Positions 34,987-44,298 are shown, counted from the stretch's first letter. The stretch is DNA of 64,000 nt from Moritella dasanensis ArB 0140 (GCF_000276805.1 NZ_AKXQ01000019.1:1-64000), one strand, 5' to 3'. Program-made: numbers and translations. The notes: generated by a model not told the origin, from the letters alone.

Positions 34987-35565
34987 ATGTTAAAAACAAT
35001 ATCACTAGAAAAAAAATTATTATTACTGGCAGGTACTCTGTCTGTTTTATTTATCGCGTTAAGTACCAGCTATTTTTTGTATGTCCGTAATAATGTAATC
35101 GATCAACGCCGATGTGCATTGGAACCCCGTATTAACTTTATCGGTACTATCATCCAGGGTTACTATCAAGATTACCTTGACGGTGAATTGAACCTTGAGC
35201 AAGCACAGCAACAAGCGATCGACGAAATTCATCAGATAAACCAAGTGAATGAAAATTATATTTTTGTGTTTAACGACGATTATTTACTGTTAGAATCAGT
35301 TAACAATGCGGCAATGCTGAATAAAAATGTAAAAGAAGACCGTGATATTAAGGGCGTTAAGTTATATCAGTTATTGTATAACGAAGCGATATATCGTAAA
35401 AATGACGGCTACTCGCATTATTTTTATCACTTTAATACCGACGGGACAGAGCAAAAGAAAATATCTTACAGTCAATACTTTAAACCTTGGGGTTGGGTCT
35501 ATGGCGAAGGTGTTTATATTCTCGATGTCGATGCGTCTATTCTTAATATGCTGACTTCTCACTAG
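34987..35565 (+). CDS. membrane-anchored single Cache domain protein without output domain
   Basis: A 192-residue protein with an N-terminal transmembrane helix (about residues 10-32) and a periplasmic sCache_2-type domain. Typical chemoreceptor Cache motifs are visible: YYQDYLDGELNLEQAQQQAI, ENYIFVFNDDYLLL, and FKPWGWVYGEGVYI at the end. The protein stops 13 residues later, with no second helix, HAMP or signalling domain. It could be a truncated methyl-accepting chemotaxis protein or a genuine stand-alone sensor or ligand-binding protein. The start ATG at 34987 follows a TAA in frame; its ribosome binding site is weak. Confidence 0.82.
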   Translation: MLKTISLEKKLLLLAGTLSVLFIALSTSYFLYVRNNVIDQRRCALEPRINFIGTIIQGYYQDYLDGELNLEQAQQQAIDEIHQINQVNENYIFVFNDDYLLLESVNNAAMLNKNVKEDRDIKGVKLYQLLYNEAIYRKNDGYSHYFYHFNTDGTEQKKISYSQYFKPWGWVYGEGVYILDVDASILNMLTSH

Positions 35566-35605
35566 TTACAGTACGTTCATTTATCATGTTGTTTATATGA
35601 TTTAT

Positions 35606-35637
35606 AAAACCTCAGCCTGCTGGGGTTTTGTTGTTTC
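35606..35637 (+). terminator. rho-independent terminator after the Cache gene
   Basis: An 11-bp stem (35606-35616 with 35619-35629, one G-T pair), followed by GTTGTTT. Confidence 0.75.
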
Positions 35638-36018
35638 TAAACCCTATTTTTCCTCTTAGTTATTCATGTCCTGGCTGTATCCTTTCATTGCAATTACAGC
35701 GTTCCTCAGTATTGAAGCTCGGTCTACTTACCAGCCTTTTTGACCATATGACGTTATGCCTCCGGCGTAACTGTTGGCTTTAAATATATTATCGCCATCG
35801 ATTCTGCTGGTTAATCGCGCTGACGATGGTCGCCGTTTTTAATTCATTTCAAGTGTAAGCCTGCGCGATAAGGTAATAACTTACTTAACGTTTTACTTAA
35901 CCTTTTACTTAACTAAGGTTCAATAATTACAGATTTATTAATCTGACAGAGTGTTGATAATAACAACATCTTAAGTCGGACTCTTAAGTCTAACTCTTAT
36001 TATATGCTGAGGTGAAAG
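35638..36018. promoter_or_regulatory. promoter region of the transaminase operon with direct repeats
   Basis: About 380 bp without a gene. TTACTTAAC occurs three times at roughly 12-bp spacing (35881-35889, within 35891-35901 and within 35903-35913). CTTAAGTC occurs twice 13 bp apart (35970-35977, 35983-35990). These look like regulator sites for the amino-acid catabolic genes downstream. The ATG at 36019 is preceded by GAGGTGAAAG as ribosome binding site. Confidence 0.5.
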
Positions 36019-37353
36019 ATGAACAACCAAGCGACGCATGGCATCAGCCAGGCACAACTAGATGCCCACTGGATGGCATTTACTGGAAACCGTGAGTTTA
36101 AAAAAGACCCCCGTATAATTGTTTCTGCAGAGGGAAACTATTATACCGATGCTGACGGTCGTAAAATTTTTGACGGTTTGTCAGGCCTTTGGTGCTGCGG
36201 CGCTGGACATAGCCGCCCGGAAATTACCGAAGCGGTTAGTAAACAAATAAAACAATTAGATTATGCCCCTGCGTTTCAATTTGGGCATCCGAAAGCATTT
36301 CAACTAGCTGAAAAAATTGTCGAGTTTATGCCTAAAGGCTTAAACCGCGTTTTTTATACCGGTTCGGGTTCTGAGGCTGTTGAAACCTCACTTAAAATGG
36401 CACGTGCTTACTGGCGTAAAAAGGGCATGGGCACTAAGACTAAGTTAATCGGTCGCGGCTTGGGTTATCACGGTGTTAACTTTGGTGGGATCTCTGTCGG
36501 TGGTATTGGTGCTAACCGTGCGTTATATGGACCAGCGGTTGAAGCGGATCATTTACGTCATACCATGTTAAGCGAAAACACTTTTGTTAAAGGCCAGCCG
36601 AAAACAGGCTGTGAGCTTGCCAATGACTTACTCGATTTAGTGGCTTTACATGATGCTTCGAATATTGCGGCGGTTATCGTTGAGCCAATGGCAGGGTCTG
36701 CTGGCGTTATTCCACCGCCAGTAGGTTACTTGAACCGTTTACGTGAAATTTGCGATCAACACAATATTCTATTAATTTTTGATGAAGTGATTTGTGCATT
36801 TGGTCGCATGGGGGCAAATACTGGGGCTGAAGCTTTCGGTGTCACTCCTGATATTATCAATATAGCTAAGCAGTTAACCAACGGTACTATTCCGATGGGG
36901 GCGGTCATCGCCAAACAAGAAATTTACGATACCTTCATGGAGCACGGCGGTCCAGAGTACATGTTGGAATTTCCGCATGGTTATACCTATTCGGCACACC
37001 CTGTTGCTTGCGCTGCTGCGCTAGCAGGGTTAGAGCTGCTGCAAAAAGACAAGTTAATTGAGCGTGTTAAAGATATTAGCCCTTATTTTGAGGAAATGGT
37101 CCATAGCCTCAAAGGTTGTAAGCACGTTACTGATATCCGTAATTATGGTTTAGCCGCTGGTTTTACTATTGCGCCGATAGCGGGCGATGCCGGTTTACGC
37201 CCGTATCAAATCGCGATGAAAATGTGGAAGAAAGGTTTCTATGTTCGTTATGGCGGCGCAACGATCCAACTTGGTCTGCCATTTACCAGTGAACGCGAAG
37301 AAATAGATTTGTTGATTAACGCCCTCGGCGAGACTTTTAACGAAATAGCTTAA
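36019..37353 (+). CDS. class III aminotransferase (omega-amino acid:pyruvate type)
   Basis: A 444-residue PLP-dependent transaminase. The fold motifs are LFDEVICAFGRMG (metal/cofactor D) and the PLP lysine in NIAKQLTNG. GSGSEAVETSLKMAR and the substrate-region FWCCGAGH-like opening (SGLWCCGAGHSRPE) fit the beta-alanine/omega-amino acid:pyruvate subgroup. It would convert beta-alanine plus pyruvate to malonate semialdehyde plus alanine. The next gene, 45 bp on, can convert that aldehyde to acetyl-CoA, which supports this reading. 4-Aminobutyrate or other omega-amines remain possible. Confidence 0.9.
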   Translation: MNNQATHGISQAQLDAHWMAFTGNREFKKDPRIIVSAEGNYYTDADGRKIFDGLSGLWCCGAGHSRPEITEAVSKQIKQLDYAPAFQFGHPKAFQLAEKIVEFMPKGLNRVFYTGSGSEAVETSLKMARAYWRKKGMGTKTKLIGRGLGYHGVNFGGISVGGIGANRALYGPAVEADHLRHTMLSENTFVKGQPKTGCELANDLLDLVALHDASNIAAVIVEPMAGSAGVIPPPVGYLNRLREICDQHNILLIFDEVICAFGRMGANTGAEAFGVTPDIINIAKQLTNGTIPMGAVIAKQEIYDTFMEHGGPEYMLEFPHGYTYSAHPVACAAALAGLELLQKDKLIERVKDISPYFEEMVHSLKGCKHVTDIRNYGLAAGFTIAPIAGDAGLRPYQIAMKMWKKGFYVRYGGATIQLGLPFTSEREEIDLLINALGETFNEIA

Positions 37354-37397
37354 ACAATTTGATAATGAGGTTTGATAACCTCGCATGGAGAATTTAT

Positions 37398-38900
37398 ATG
37401 AATAACGTAATTGGTCATTTAATCAATGGTGAAATGGTAGACACGAATGTTGGTGATAGTAACCGTACTCAAGATGTCTTTAATCCAGCGACTGGCAACG
37501 CAGAAAAGACAGTCGCTTTAGCGTCAAAGCAAACTGTTGAACAAGCTATTTCTGCGGCTGAAGCTGCTTTTCCACAATGGCGCAATACCCCTGTGATAAA
37601 ACGTGCGCGGGTGATGTTTCGTTTCAAAGAATTATTAGAAAAAAATGCGGACGCTATCTGTCGATTAATCGGCGAAGAACACGGTAAGATATCACACGAC
37701 GCGGCAGGTGAATTGCAGCGTGGGATCGAAAACGTCGAGTACGCCTGCGGTGCACCTGAGTTGCTTAAAGGCGAGCACAGCAAGAATGTCGGCCCTAATA
37801 TTGATTCATGGAGCGAGTTTCAACCACTGGGCGTTGTTGCCGGTATTACGCCATTTAATTTCCCTGCAATGGTGCCAATGTGGATGTTCCCACTGGCGAT
37901 TGTCTGTGGTAATTGCTTTATCCTGAAACCATCGGAACGTGATCCAAGCTCAACGTTATTGATCGCTCAGCTGTTAAAAGAAGCGGGATTACCTGATGGT
38001 GTGATGAATGTGGTTAACGGCGATAAAGAAGCCGTTGATACTTTATTAAGTGACGATCGAGTTAAAGCTGTCAGTTTTGTTGGTTCAACGCCGATTGCGG
38101 AATATATTTACAGTACCGCCAGTGCGAATGGCAAACGTTGTCAGGCATTGGGCGGGGCTAAAAACCACGCCATCATTATGCCAGATGCAGATATGGATAA
38201 TGCCGTAAATCAATTATTGGGCGCGGCGTTTGGTTCATCAGGTGAACGCTGTATGGCACTGTCGGTCGCTGTTGCCGTCGGTGATGAGGCTGCTGATTCG
38301 TTGGTGAAGAAAATGAGGGTGGCAATGAAAGACCTTAGTATTGGTGCTTATGATAATGCCAGCAATGATTTTGGTCCGGTCATTACTCAGGCACATAAAG
38401 AAAAAGTAGAAGGCTATATCACCAGCGCTGAAAATCAGGGCGCTGAAATTGTTGTTGATGGCCGTCAGCCTGTGGTTAAAGGTTATGAGAATGGCTTCTT
38501 TGTTGGTGCCACTTTAATTGATGGTGTTACGCCTGAAATGGAAAGTTACGATGCTGAAATATTTGGGCCCGTGTTACAAGTCATGCGGGTTAAAACCATG
38601 GAAGAGGCGATGCAGTTAATTAACGATCATGAGTATGGTAACGGTACTTGTATCTTTACCCGTGATGGTGAGGCTGCGCGTTATTTCTCGGATAATATCC
38701 AAGTGGGTATGGTGGGTATTAATGTGCCGCTACCTGTGCCAGTTGCCTACCATAGTTTTGGTGGTTGGAAACGCTCATTGTTTGGTGACTTACATGCCTA
38801 CGGCCCTGATGGCGTACGTTTTTATACTAAACGTAAAACGATCACGCAACGTTGGCCATCGAGTGGTGTCCGCGAAGGCGCAAGTTTTGCGTTCGTTTAG
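37398..38900 (+). CDS. mmsA: CoA-acylating methylmalonate/malonate-semialdehyde dehydrogenase
   Basis: A 500-residue aldehyde dehydrogenase of the MmsA/IolA type, which oxidises malonate or methylmalonate semialdehyde with NAD and CoA to acetyl- or propionyl-CoA. The catalytic cysteine is in GSSGERCMALS. The ITPFNFPAMVPMWMFP region and the C-terminal KRSLFGDLHAYGPDGVRFYTK, without the general-base glutamate pattern of hydrolytic ALDHs, are typical of this class. I chose the ATG at 37398 after GGAG 8 bases upstream; a longer reading from 37359 adds 13 residues without support. It forms a unit with the transaminase. Confidence 0.93.
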   Translation: MNNVIGHLINGEMVDTNVGDSNRTQDVFNPATGNAEKTVALASKQTVEQAISAAEAAFPQWRNTPVIKRARVMFRFKELLEKNADAICRLIGEEHGKISHDAAGELQRGIENVEYACGAPELLKGEHSKNVGPNIDSWSEFQPLGVVAGITPFNFPAMVPMWMFPLAIVCGNCFILKPSERDPSSTLLIAQLLKEAGLPDGVMNVVNGDKEAVDTLLSDDRVKAVSFVGSTPIAEYIYSTASANGKRCQALGGAKNHAIIMPDADMDNAVNQLLGAAFGSSGERCMALSVAVAVGDEAADSLVKKMRVAMKDLSIGAYDNASNDFGPVITQAHKEKVEGYITSAENQGAEIVVDGRQPVVKGYENGFFVGATLIDGVTPEMESYDAEIFGPVLQVMRVKTMEEAMQLINDHEYGNGTCIFTRDGEAARYFSDNIQVGMVGINVPLPVPVAYHSFGGWKRSLFGDLHAYGPDGVRFYTKRKTITQRWPSSGVREGASFAFV

Positions 38901-38923
38901 TTAATTATTTGCAATGAAATAAG

Positions 38924-38954
38924 TGCGGTTTAATCAATGTTAAACCGCATTTTT
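38924..38954 (+). terminator. rho-independent terminator of the transaminase-mmsA unit
   Basis: A 10-bp perfect stem (38924-38933 with 38940-38949) with a 6-base loop and five T residues. Confidence 0.9.
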
Positions 38955-39192
38955 ACCAGCGTTAATTCATGTTTTAATACAACTCCTCGTTTAACCTCTT
39001 CATCTTTAAAACTGCTTTAATTACTGCAGCTTATATAGACTGTGAATTAAATCGCAACGAAATAAGTCCGATATCACATCCGCCTAATGGCTACCCTGAG
39101 TAGATATTGACTGATACTTTTTCGACTGCTAACTTAAATCAATTCAAACGTTATTCATTTTAATTAAATATTTATTTACCTATTGGTGAAGT

Positions 39193-40119
39193 ATGACTTT
39201 TAAGAAACGAGGTTTCACAGGCCAGGTCAGCAATATTGATCTGCGTATATTACGTATATTTAAAACCGTAGTGGATTGTGCAGGCTTTTCAGCCGCAGAG
39301 GTCGAATTAAATATTAGTCGTCCGGCAATCAGTATCGCTATTTCAGATCTTGAACAGCGACTTAATTTAAAACTTTGTCAGCGTGGCCGTACCGGTTTTT
39401 CGTTGACGGAAGAAGGCGCAGAGGTATATCAGTCTATTATCGAACTGCTTAGTGCGTTAGAAACATTTCGAACTCAGGTCAATGGCATTAATCAGCAGCT
39501 GAAAGGTGAACTTAATATCGGTATTACCGATAACCTGGTTACCATCGAGCACATGAAACTGACTAATGCGCTCATGGCGTTAAAAGATTTAGGGCCTGAA
39601 ATTCAGATCAATATTAGGATGATGCCGCCAGATCAAATTGAAATTAATGTGCTTGATGGTCGGTTACATGTCGGTGCGGTTCCTGAACTACGGTTATTGC
39701 CCGGTCTCAATTACACGCAGTTATATCCAGAGGCATCACTACTGTATTGCAGTAAAGATCATCCGTATTTTAATCTTGATGATAAACAATTGACCAACGC
39801 GATGATCTCAGAGTCTGATGCGGTAGTGTTATCTTATCAACAGACACCTGAAATTAAGCGGTCGTTGCAAAAACTTAATAACATGGCAAGTGCCACAGAT
39901 CGTGAAGGCATCGCTTTTTTGATTCTTACCGGCCGCTACATTGGTTACTTACCTGACCATTTTGCTCGGCAATGGGTGGCAGATGGCAAAATTAGGGCTA
40001 TAAAACCGGAGCGATTTCGCATCGAAAGCTGTTATTCGGCGGTGACCAGAAAAAGTGCACGCTCAAATATTATTGTTGATACCTTCATGGAACTACTCGC
40101 TAATACCGTGGTGAAATAA
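39193..40119 (+). CDS. LysR family transcriptional regulator
   Basis: A 308-residue LysR regulator. The DNA-binding region runs through LRILRIFKTVVDCAGFSAAE and LNISRPAISIAISDLEQRLN, and the effector domain spans about residues 95-300. It lies between the beta-alanine-type catabolic genes and the TRAP transporter, all on one strand, so it is the likely local regulator of one or both. The ligand is unknown. A terminator follows. Confidence 0.9.
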   Translation: MTFKKRGFTGQVSNIDLRILRIFKTVVDCAGFSAAEVELNISRPAISIAISDLEQRLNLKLCQRGRTGFSLTEEGAEVYQSIIELLSALETFRTQVNGINQQLKGELNIGITDNLVTIEHMKLTNALMALKDLGPEIQINIRMMPPDQIEINVLDGRLHVGAVPELRLLPGLNYTQLYPEASLLYCSKDHPYFNLDDKQLTNAMISESDAVVLSYQQTPEIKRSLQKLNNMASATDREGIAFLILTGRYIGYLPDHFARQWVADGKIRAIKPERFRIESCYSAVTRKSARSNIIVDTFMELLANTVVK

Positions 40120-40193
40120 CCTCCCTTTCTAAATCATATTGTTCTATTCAAGCACATTAAAAATACAGTTCTAGTCTCAAAATTGATGAGAAT

Positions 40194-40220
40194 AAGCGCC
40201 ATGTTAGGCGCTTTTTCTTT
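40194..40220 (+). terminator. rho-independent terminator after the LysR gene
   Basis: A 7-bp stem AAGCGCC/GGCGCTT (40194-40200 with 40207-40213) with a 6-base loop and a T-rich tail (TTTCTTTG). The remaining 280 bp before the TRAP genes are AT-rich and hold no gene. Confidence 0.75.
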
Positions 40221-40504
40221 GTTGTGACCTTGGTCGTCTTAGCGTAATAATTTGCTTTTAAGGTTAATTTCAAAGTAATAATCTGTAATAAAGTGACAAT
40301 TAGGTCCATGAGGTTATTTATGGGTATGCAAACAACTGACAAACACTAAGCGCACATTAGGTTAACAAATGGTTAACTTTAGTTAAGGTTTCTTGAATTT
40401 ATATAAACTATAAAACGGAGCAGAATCAATTTGACCTCGCCTAAATTGGAATAAAAATCATTCTAAAGTAAGGCTTATAAAATCTAAAATAGAGGATTAA
40501 TATT

Positions 40505-41530
40505 GTGTTGAATAAAACAAAACGTATTAAAACAAGATTGATTACTGCTTGTAGCTTTGCCGCCGTGTTGAGCGTGTCGACAACCAATACTGCGATGGCT
40601 GGTGAGGAGTTTATTTTTGCCCAGGCTTATAACACCGAACATATTTTCCACCACTCTTCTCAGAAATTTATCGAACAATTAAAAGAACAGGGTTCTGCTT
40701 ATAAAGCGGATTATCATCCAGGTGGCGATCTCGGTGATTGGACCTCGCAGTTTGAACAAACGATGATGGGTGTTATCCCCATGACCATTACGTATGGCGC
40801 GTCTGAATTTGATGGTCGACTTGATCTGACTTGGTTGGGTTATGTGGTCGATGACTGGGAAAGTGCACGTAAAGTTTACGGCCCCGGTGGCCCGATGCTC
40901 GATGTGTACAATGATATTTTTGCAGATATGGATCTCGTGGCGCTCGGTACGATTCCAACTGGTTTTGGTTCTATTACTATCCGTAAAGGCGTCGACAAAA
41001 TTCCAACCAATTTTCCTGAAGATGCAAAAGGCATAAAAATGCGGGTGATCCCGTCACCCCTCGCAATTGAACGCTTTAAAAACTGGGGATTTGCGGCGGT
41101 TCCTATGCCGTATTCCGAGTTGTACACGGCATTGCAACTGGGCACGGTCGATGGTCGAGCCTTTGGTCCGGCAGTTGAAATTTACCAAATGCGTGATGTA
41201 TTAGAAGCTTACATCTTAACCCGTGATTATTTTGAGCATGCTTTTTGGTTAGTGAATAAAGACTGGTGGGAAGATCTACCAACGGCCGAAAGAGAAAAAA
41301 TGCAAGCGGCAGCCGATGCCACACTCAAATGGGCTTGGCAGGAAGCTGAATCGCTCGATAACGGATTCTTAGACAAGGTGCGCGATAGTGGCATTAAAGT
41401 TATCGAATTATCAGACCAAGAGCGTACTAAAGCTAAAGATATCCTGTACGCAAAAGAATGGCCATATATGGAGAAAAAAGTGGGTAGCGATATCATGAAT
41501 ATGATGCGTGAAATAGCTGGTATTAAATAA
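40505..41530 (+). CDS. TRAP transporter substrate-binding protein (DctP type)
   Basis: A 341-residue periplasmic binding protein with a signal peptide ending near TNTAMAG (about residue 32). TRAP-type features include GIKMRVIPSPLAIERFKNWG, with the arginine that binds a substrate carboxylate, and TALQLGTVDGRAFGP. The start is a GTG at 40505, 8 bases after GAGGA. It supplies the membrane pair encoded downstream. The substrate is an organic acid or amino acid of unknown identity; proximity to the transaminase genes suggests beta-alanine, taurine or a related zwitterion, which is inference. Confidence 0.92.
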   Translation: MLNKTKRIKTRLITACSFAAVLSVSTTNTAMAGEEFIFAQAYNTEHIFHHSSQKFIEQLKEQGSAYKADYHPGGDLGDWTSQFEQTMMGVIPMTITYGASEFDGRLDLTWLGYVVDDWESARKVYGPGGPMLDVYNDIFADMDLVALGTIPTGFGSITIRKGVDKIPTNFPEDAKGIKMRVIPSPLAIERFKNWGFAAVPMPYSELYTALQLGTVDGRAFGPAVEIYQMRDVLEAYILTRDYFEHAFWLVNKDWWEDLPTAEREKMQAAADATLKWAWQEAESLDNGFLDKVRDSGIKVIELSDQERTKAKDILYAKEWPYMEKKVGSDIMNMMREIAGIK

Positions 41531-41550
41531 TCCCTTCTTATGCCTAATCT

Positions 41551-41582
41551 GGGTTCAGGTTTGTAATTACATGACCTGGCCC
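41551..41582 (+). promoter_or_regulatory. intercistronic hairpin between dctP- and dctQ-like genes
   Basis: GGGTTCAGGT (41551-41560) pairs imperfectly with ACCTGGCCC (41574-41582). Such hairpins often protect the upstream message, allowing more binding protein than permease to be made. The following AAAAATT is too short in T for strong termination. Confidence 0.4.
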
Positions 41583-41611
41583 AAAAATTCCAGATGTAAG
41601 AGGATATATTT

Positions 41612-42223
41612 ATGAATCCCAGCAAATTAGCATCCGCGACTCTACCGCCGCTGGTTAGCTCACCAGATAAAGTAAAAAAATCCGTGCTGCAGCGGTTTGA
41701 ATTTTTGCTCGATTGCTGTCTCAAAGCGGCGATGATCTTTAGCGGTCTCGGACTCGCCATATTAATGTTTGCCCAAGTCATCATGCGTTATGCGCTCGAT
41801 TCTCCTTTTGCGGGAATAGAAGAAGCTGCAATTTTAATGGCGGTATGGACATACTTTCTGGGTATGGGTTATGCGACTAAGCAGCGGGCACATATTCACG
41901 GCGGTATCGTGACCCTTGTTGTTAGCGACCCGTTTAAAATTGAAATGATCCGTTTTATCGGCTCAATTATTTGTGCTATTGCCGCCTGTATCTTTGGTTA
42001 TTATGCGGCTAAATACGGATTATATATGATTGAAAAAGGACGCATGAGTCTGTATTTGCAATGGCCAAAAGGACTCTGGAGTGCCAGCATGATCTTTGGT
42101 TTCTTTATGATGGCAGGTTACTTCCTACTACATGCTGCCAAAGACTTTCGTGCGATGATGTTAGCCGCGAAAGATCAATCTCAAGCCCTAGGGCATCAAT
42201 CTTTAATTAACGATAAGGACTAG
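41612..42223 (+). CDS. TRAP transporter small permease (DctQ type)
   Basis: A 203-residue membrane protein with four helices, the usual DctQ topology. A conserved family stretch is visible as VIMRYALDSPFAGIEEAAIL followed by YATKQRAHIHGGIV. It partners the large permease whose gene starts 4 bp after this stop. Confidence 0.9.
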   Translation: MNPSKLASATLPPLVSSPDKVKKSVLQRFEFLLDCCLKAAMIFSGLGLAILMFAQVIMRYALDSPFAGIEEAAILMAVWTYFLGMGYATKQRAHIHGGIVTLVVSDPFKIEMIRFIGSIICAIAACIFGYYAAKYGLYMIEKGRMSLYLQWPKGLWSASMIFGFFMMAGYFLLHAAKDFRAMMLAAKDQSQALGHQSLINDKD

Positions 42224-42227
42224 CATT

Positions 42228-43532
42228 ATGGTTATCTTCCTTTTATCTATGTTAGTCATAGTTATTTTGTTATTAGCTGAAGTTCCGGTGGCATTTTCAT
42301 TTGGTATTGGCGCTATTTTATTTACCTATGCGACTGGTAATGATATTTCATTTTTAGTCACGCATGGCTTTAATACCGCGAGTGGTTTTGCGCTGTTAGC
42401 GTTGCCCTTGTTTATTTTAGCTGGGATTTTAATGGCCGAAGGCGGGATCTCAGAGCGTTTACTTGATTTTGTCAATTCAATCGTTGGTCGCCTTAAGGGT
42501 GGATTGGGTGCTGTAACCGTATTAACCTGCGCGCTTTTTGGTGCAATTTCTGGCAGTTCATCGGCCGCGATTGCGGCGATCGGACAAATAATGATCCCGC
42601 GGATGATAAGAGAGGGCTACCCAGAGGGACATGCGACGGCTTTAGTAGCTTGTTCTTCGGTATTAGCATTGTTAATTCCGCCAAGTATCCCAATGATTAT
42701 TTTTTCGATTACCGGTGGACTGTCTGTCGGCGCGGCTTTTTTATCGACTATTATTCCGGGTATCTTGTTAACGATAATATACTGTTGTTTGAATTTTTGG
42801 TTTTTACGTAACGATACATCGATAAAAGTTGACCCGCCTTTACCTTTCGCTCAAGCAGTGCGTGGCGTCGCTAAATCGGGATACAATGCAATGTTCGCAT
42901 TGTTGATGCCAATCATTATCTTAGGTGCTATTTATAGTGGCATTGCGACGCCAACAGAAGCGGCAGCCATTGCGGTGATTTATGCGATTCCAGTTAGTTT
43001 GATGGTCTACAAGGGCCTGACATTTAAAACATTAGGCAGTGCAACCGTTCGTGCGGTGACGATGACCGGATCCATTATGGCCGTATTGTTTTTCTTGTTT
43101 ATTATGAGCCGGGCAATGATCTTGGAACAAGTCCCCAAACAACTTGCTGAAGCCTTATTAACAATATCTGATAATAAACTCGTTATCCTGTTGGTCATCA
43201 ATGTATTACTATTGCTTATCGGGATGATTGTCGATGATATTTCTGGTGGTGTATTAGCGGCGATTATTTTCTTGCCCGTTGTGCAGGCGCTTGGTATTCA
43301 CCCGATTCATTTTGCTGCCATTGTTGGCGTAAACCTTGGACTCGGTAATGTTTCGCCACCGTGTGCGCCCATGCTCTATATGGCAGGGGGGGTGGCTAAG
43401 TTACCGCTCAATAAATATATTGTGCCGACGGTTAAATTATTATTATTTGGGCATTTACCTATGGTGTTATTGGTGACTTTTGTTCCTGATATAGCGCTGT
43501 TTTTACCCCGTTTATTGATGGGGATTGAGTAA
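42228..43532 (+). CDS. TRAP transporter large permease (DctM type)
   Basis: A 434-residue polytopic protein with about 12 helices. The DctM signatures are FGAISGSSSAAIAAIG, LLIPPSIPMIIFSITGGLSVG, TPTEAAAIAVIYA and GNVSPPCAPMLYMAGGVAK. It is the ion-coupled translocation subunit. It closes the TRAP operon; a 13-bp inverted repeat follows. Confidence 0.95.
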   Translation: MVIFLLSMLVIVILLLAEVPVAFSFGIGAILFTYATGNDISFLVTHGFNTASGFALLALPLFILAGILMAEGGISERLLDFVNSIVGRLKGGLGAVTVLTCALFGAISGSSSAAIAAIGQIMIPRMIREGYPEGHATALVACSSVLALLIPPSIPMIIFSITGGLSVGAAFLSTIIPGILLTIIYCCLNFWFLRNDTSIKVDPPLPFAQAVRGVAKSGYNAMFALLMPIIILGAIYSGIATPTEAAAIAVIYAIPVSLMVYKGLTFKTLGSATVRAVTMTGSIMAVLFFLFIMSRAMILEQVPKQLAEALLTISDNKLVILLVINVLLLLIGMIVDDISGGVLAAIIFLPVVQALGIHPIHFAAIVGVNLGLGNVSPPCAPMLYMAGGVAKLPLNKYIVPTVKLLLFGHLPMVLLVTFVPDIALFLPRLLMGIE

Positions 43533-43547
43533 CTTAGACTCGTGCTT

Positions 43548-43592
43548 CTGGGCCATCAGATCTTTCTTTAAGTCTGATGGCCCAGACGTTTT
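43548..43592 (+). terminator. hairpin after the TRAP operon
   Basis: A perfect 13-bp inverted repeat (43548-43560 with 43573-43585) with a 12-base loop, 15 bp past the dctM-like stop. Only a short T-run follows, so termination strength is uncertain. Confidence 0.6.
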
Positions 43593-43818
43593 GGCGCAGG
43601 GTTTCATGCCATCGAAACGCAACGCAAGATAAGCCCGTATAATCTATTTTTTGACGAAATAATGACTCACTCACTACCGCGAACATCACCTTCCTCATAT
43701 TTTTCAGTATTAAAATAGTCACTAAACTAGTATTTAATGCCAACGCTGCTTTATGATGAGGTATGGTGCATAACAATACAGCTGTTTATTGCTGATAACG
43801 CGGTGACGAGAAACGAAC

Positions 43819-44298
43819 ATGACTAAACCAACAACCAAGCAAAACATAAATCAACCTAATCAAGTTGTTGATGAACCGCTTGTTGCTGAAACAAACGTGA
43901 CAGAACCGATAATGGCTGAAAATTATTTAGTCTCGCAACCGTGGCGTACATTGTTACTTTTGGCTGGCTGTCTTGCCGTCGCTTTAGGTGTATTAGGTAT
44001 TTTCTTACCGCTATTACCAACGGTGCCGTTTTTATTGTTAGCCGCTGCCTGTTTTAGTCGTTCTTCACGCAAACTCCAATTATGGCTGTTTAATCATCGC
44101 TATCTTGGCCCTTACTTAACCAATTATTTATTGCGTAAAGGTATTAGCAAAAAGCAGTTAGTAAGTTCTCTTTCAAGTATGTGGCTGGCGATGCTATTAG
44201 CCATTTATTTTGCCCCTATTTGGGCGGTGAAAATACTATTAGTGATCACGGCTTGTCTTGTTAGTCGCCACCTTCTATCCTTACAACGCTTACCATAA
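43819..44298 (+). CDS. DUF454 (YbaN-like) inner membrane protein
   Basis: A 159-residue protein with a hydrophilic N-terminus of about 40 residues, then helices carrying the DUF454 core: GVLGIFLPLLPTVPFLLLAA and CFSRSSRKLQLWLFNHRYLG. The function of the family is unknown; E. coli YbaN is the reference. The hydrophilic N-terminal tail is longer than in YbaN. It stands alone before putA, with no clear ribosome binding site match beyond ACGAG. Confidence 0.85.
   Translation: MTKPTTKQNINQPNQVVDEPLVAETNVTEPIMAENYLVSQPWRTLLLLAGCLAVALGVLGIFLPLLPTVPFLLLAAACFSRSSRKLQLWLFNHRYLGPYLTNYLLRKGISKKQLVSSLSSMWLAMLLAIYFAPIWAVKILLVITACLVSRHLLSLQRLP

Noticed and set aside
35881-35913. Possible CRISPR or tandem satellite
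   Set aside because: The repeat unit is too short and has only three copies without spacers; better described as regulatory direct repeats.
41227-41784. 185-codon minus-strand reading across dctP- and dctQ-like genes
   Set aside because: It is antisense to two clear TRAP genes and crosses their intergenic hairpin; a shadow frame.
43534-43776. 80-codon minus-strand reading between the TRAP operon and the DUF454 gene
   Set aside because: It is built across the terminator-like inverted repeat and has no recognisable motif or ribosome binding site.
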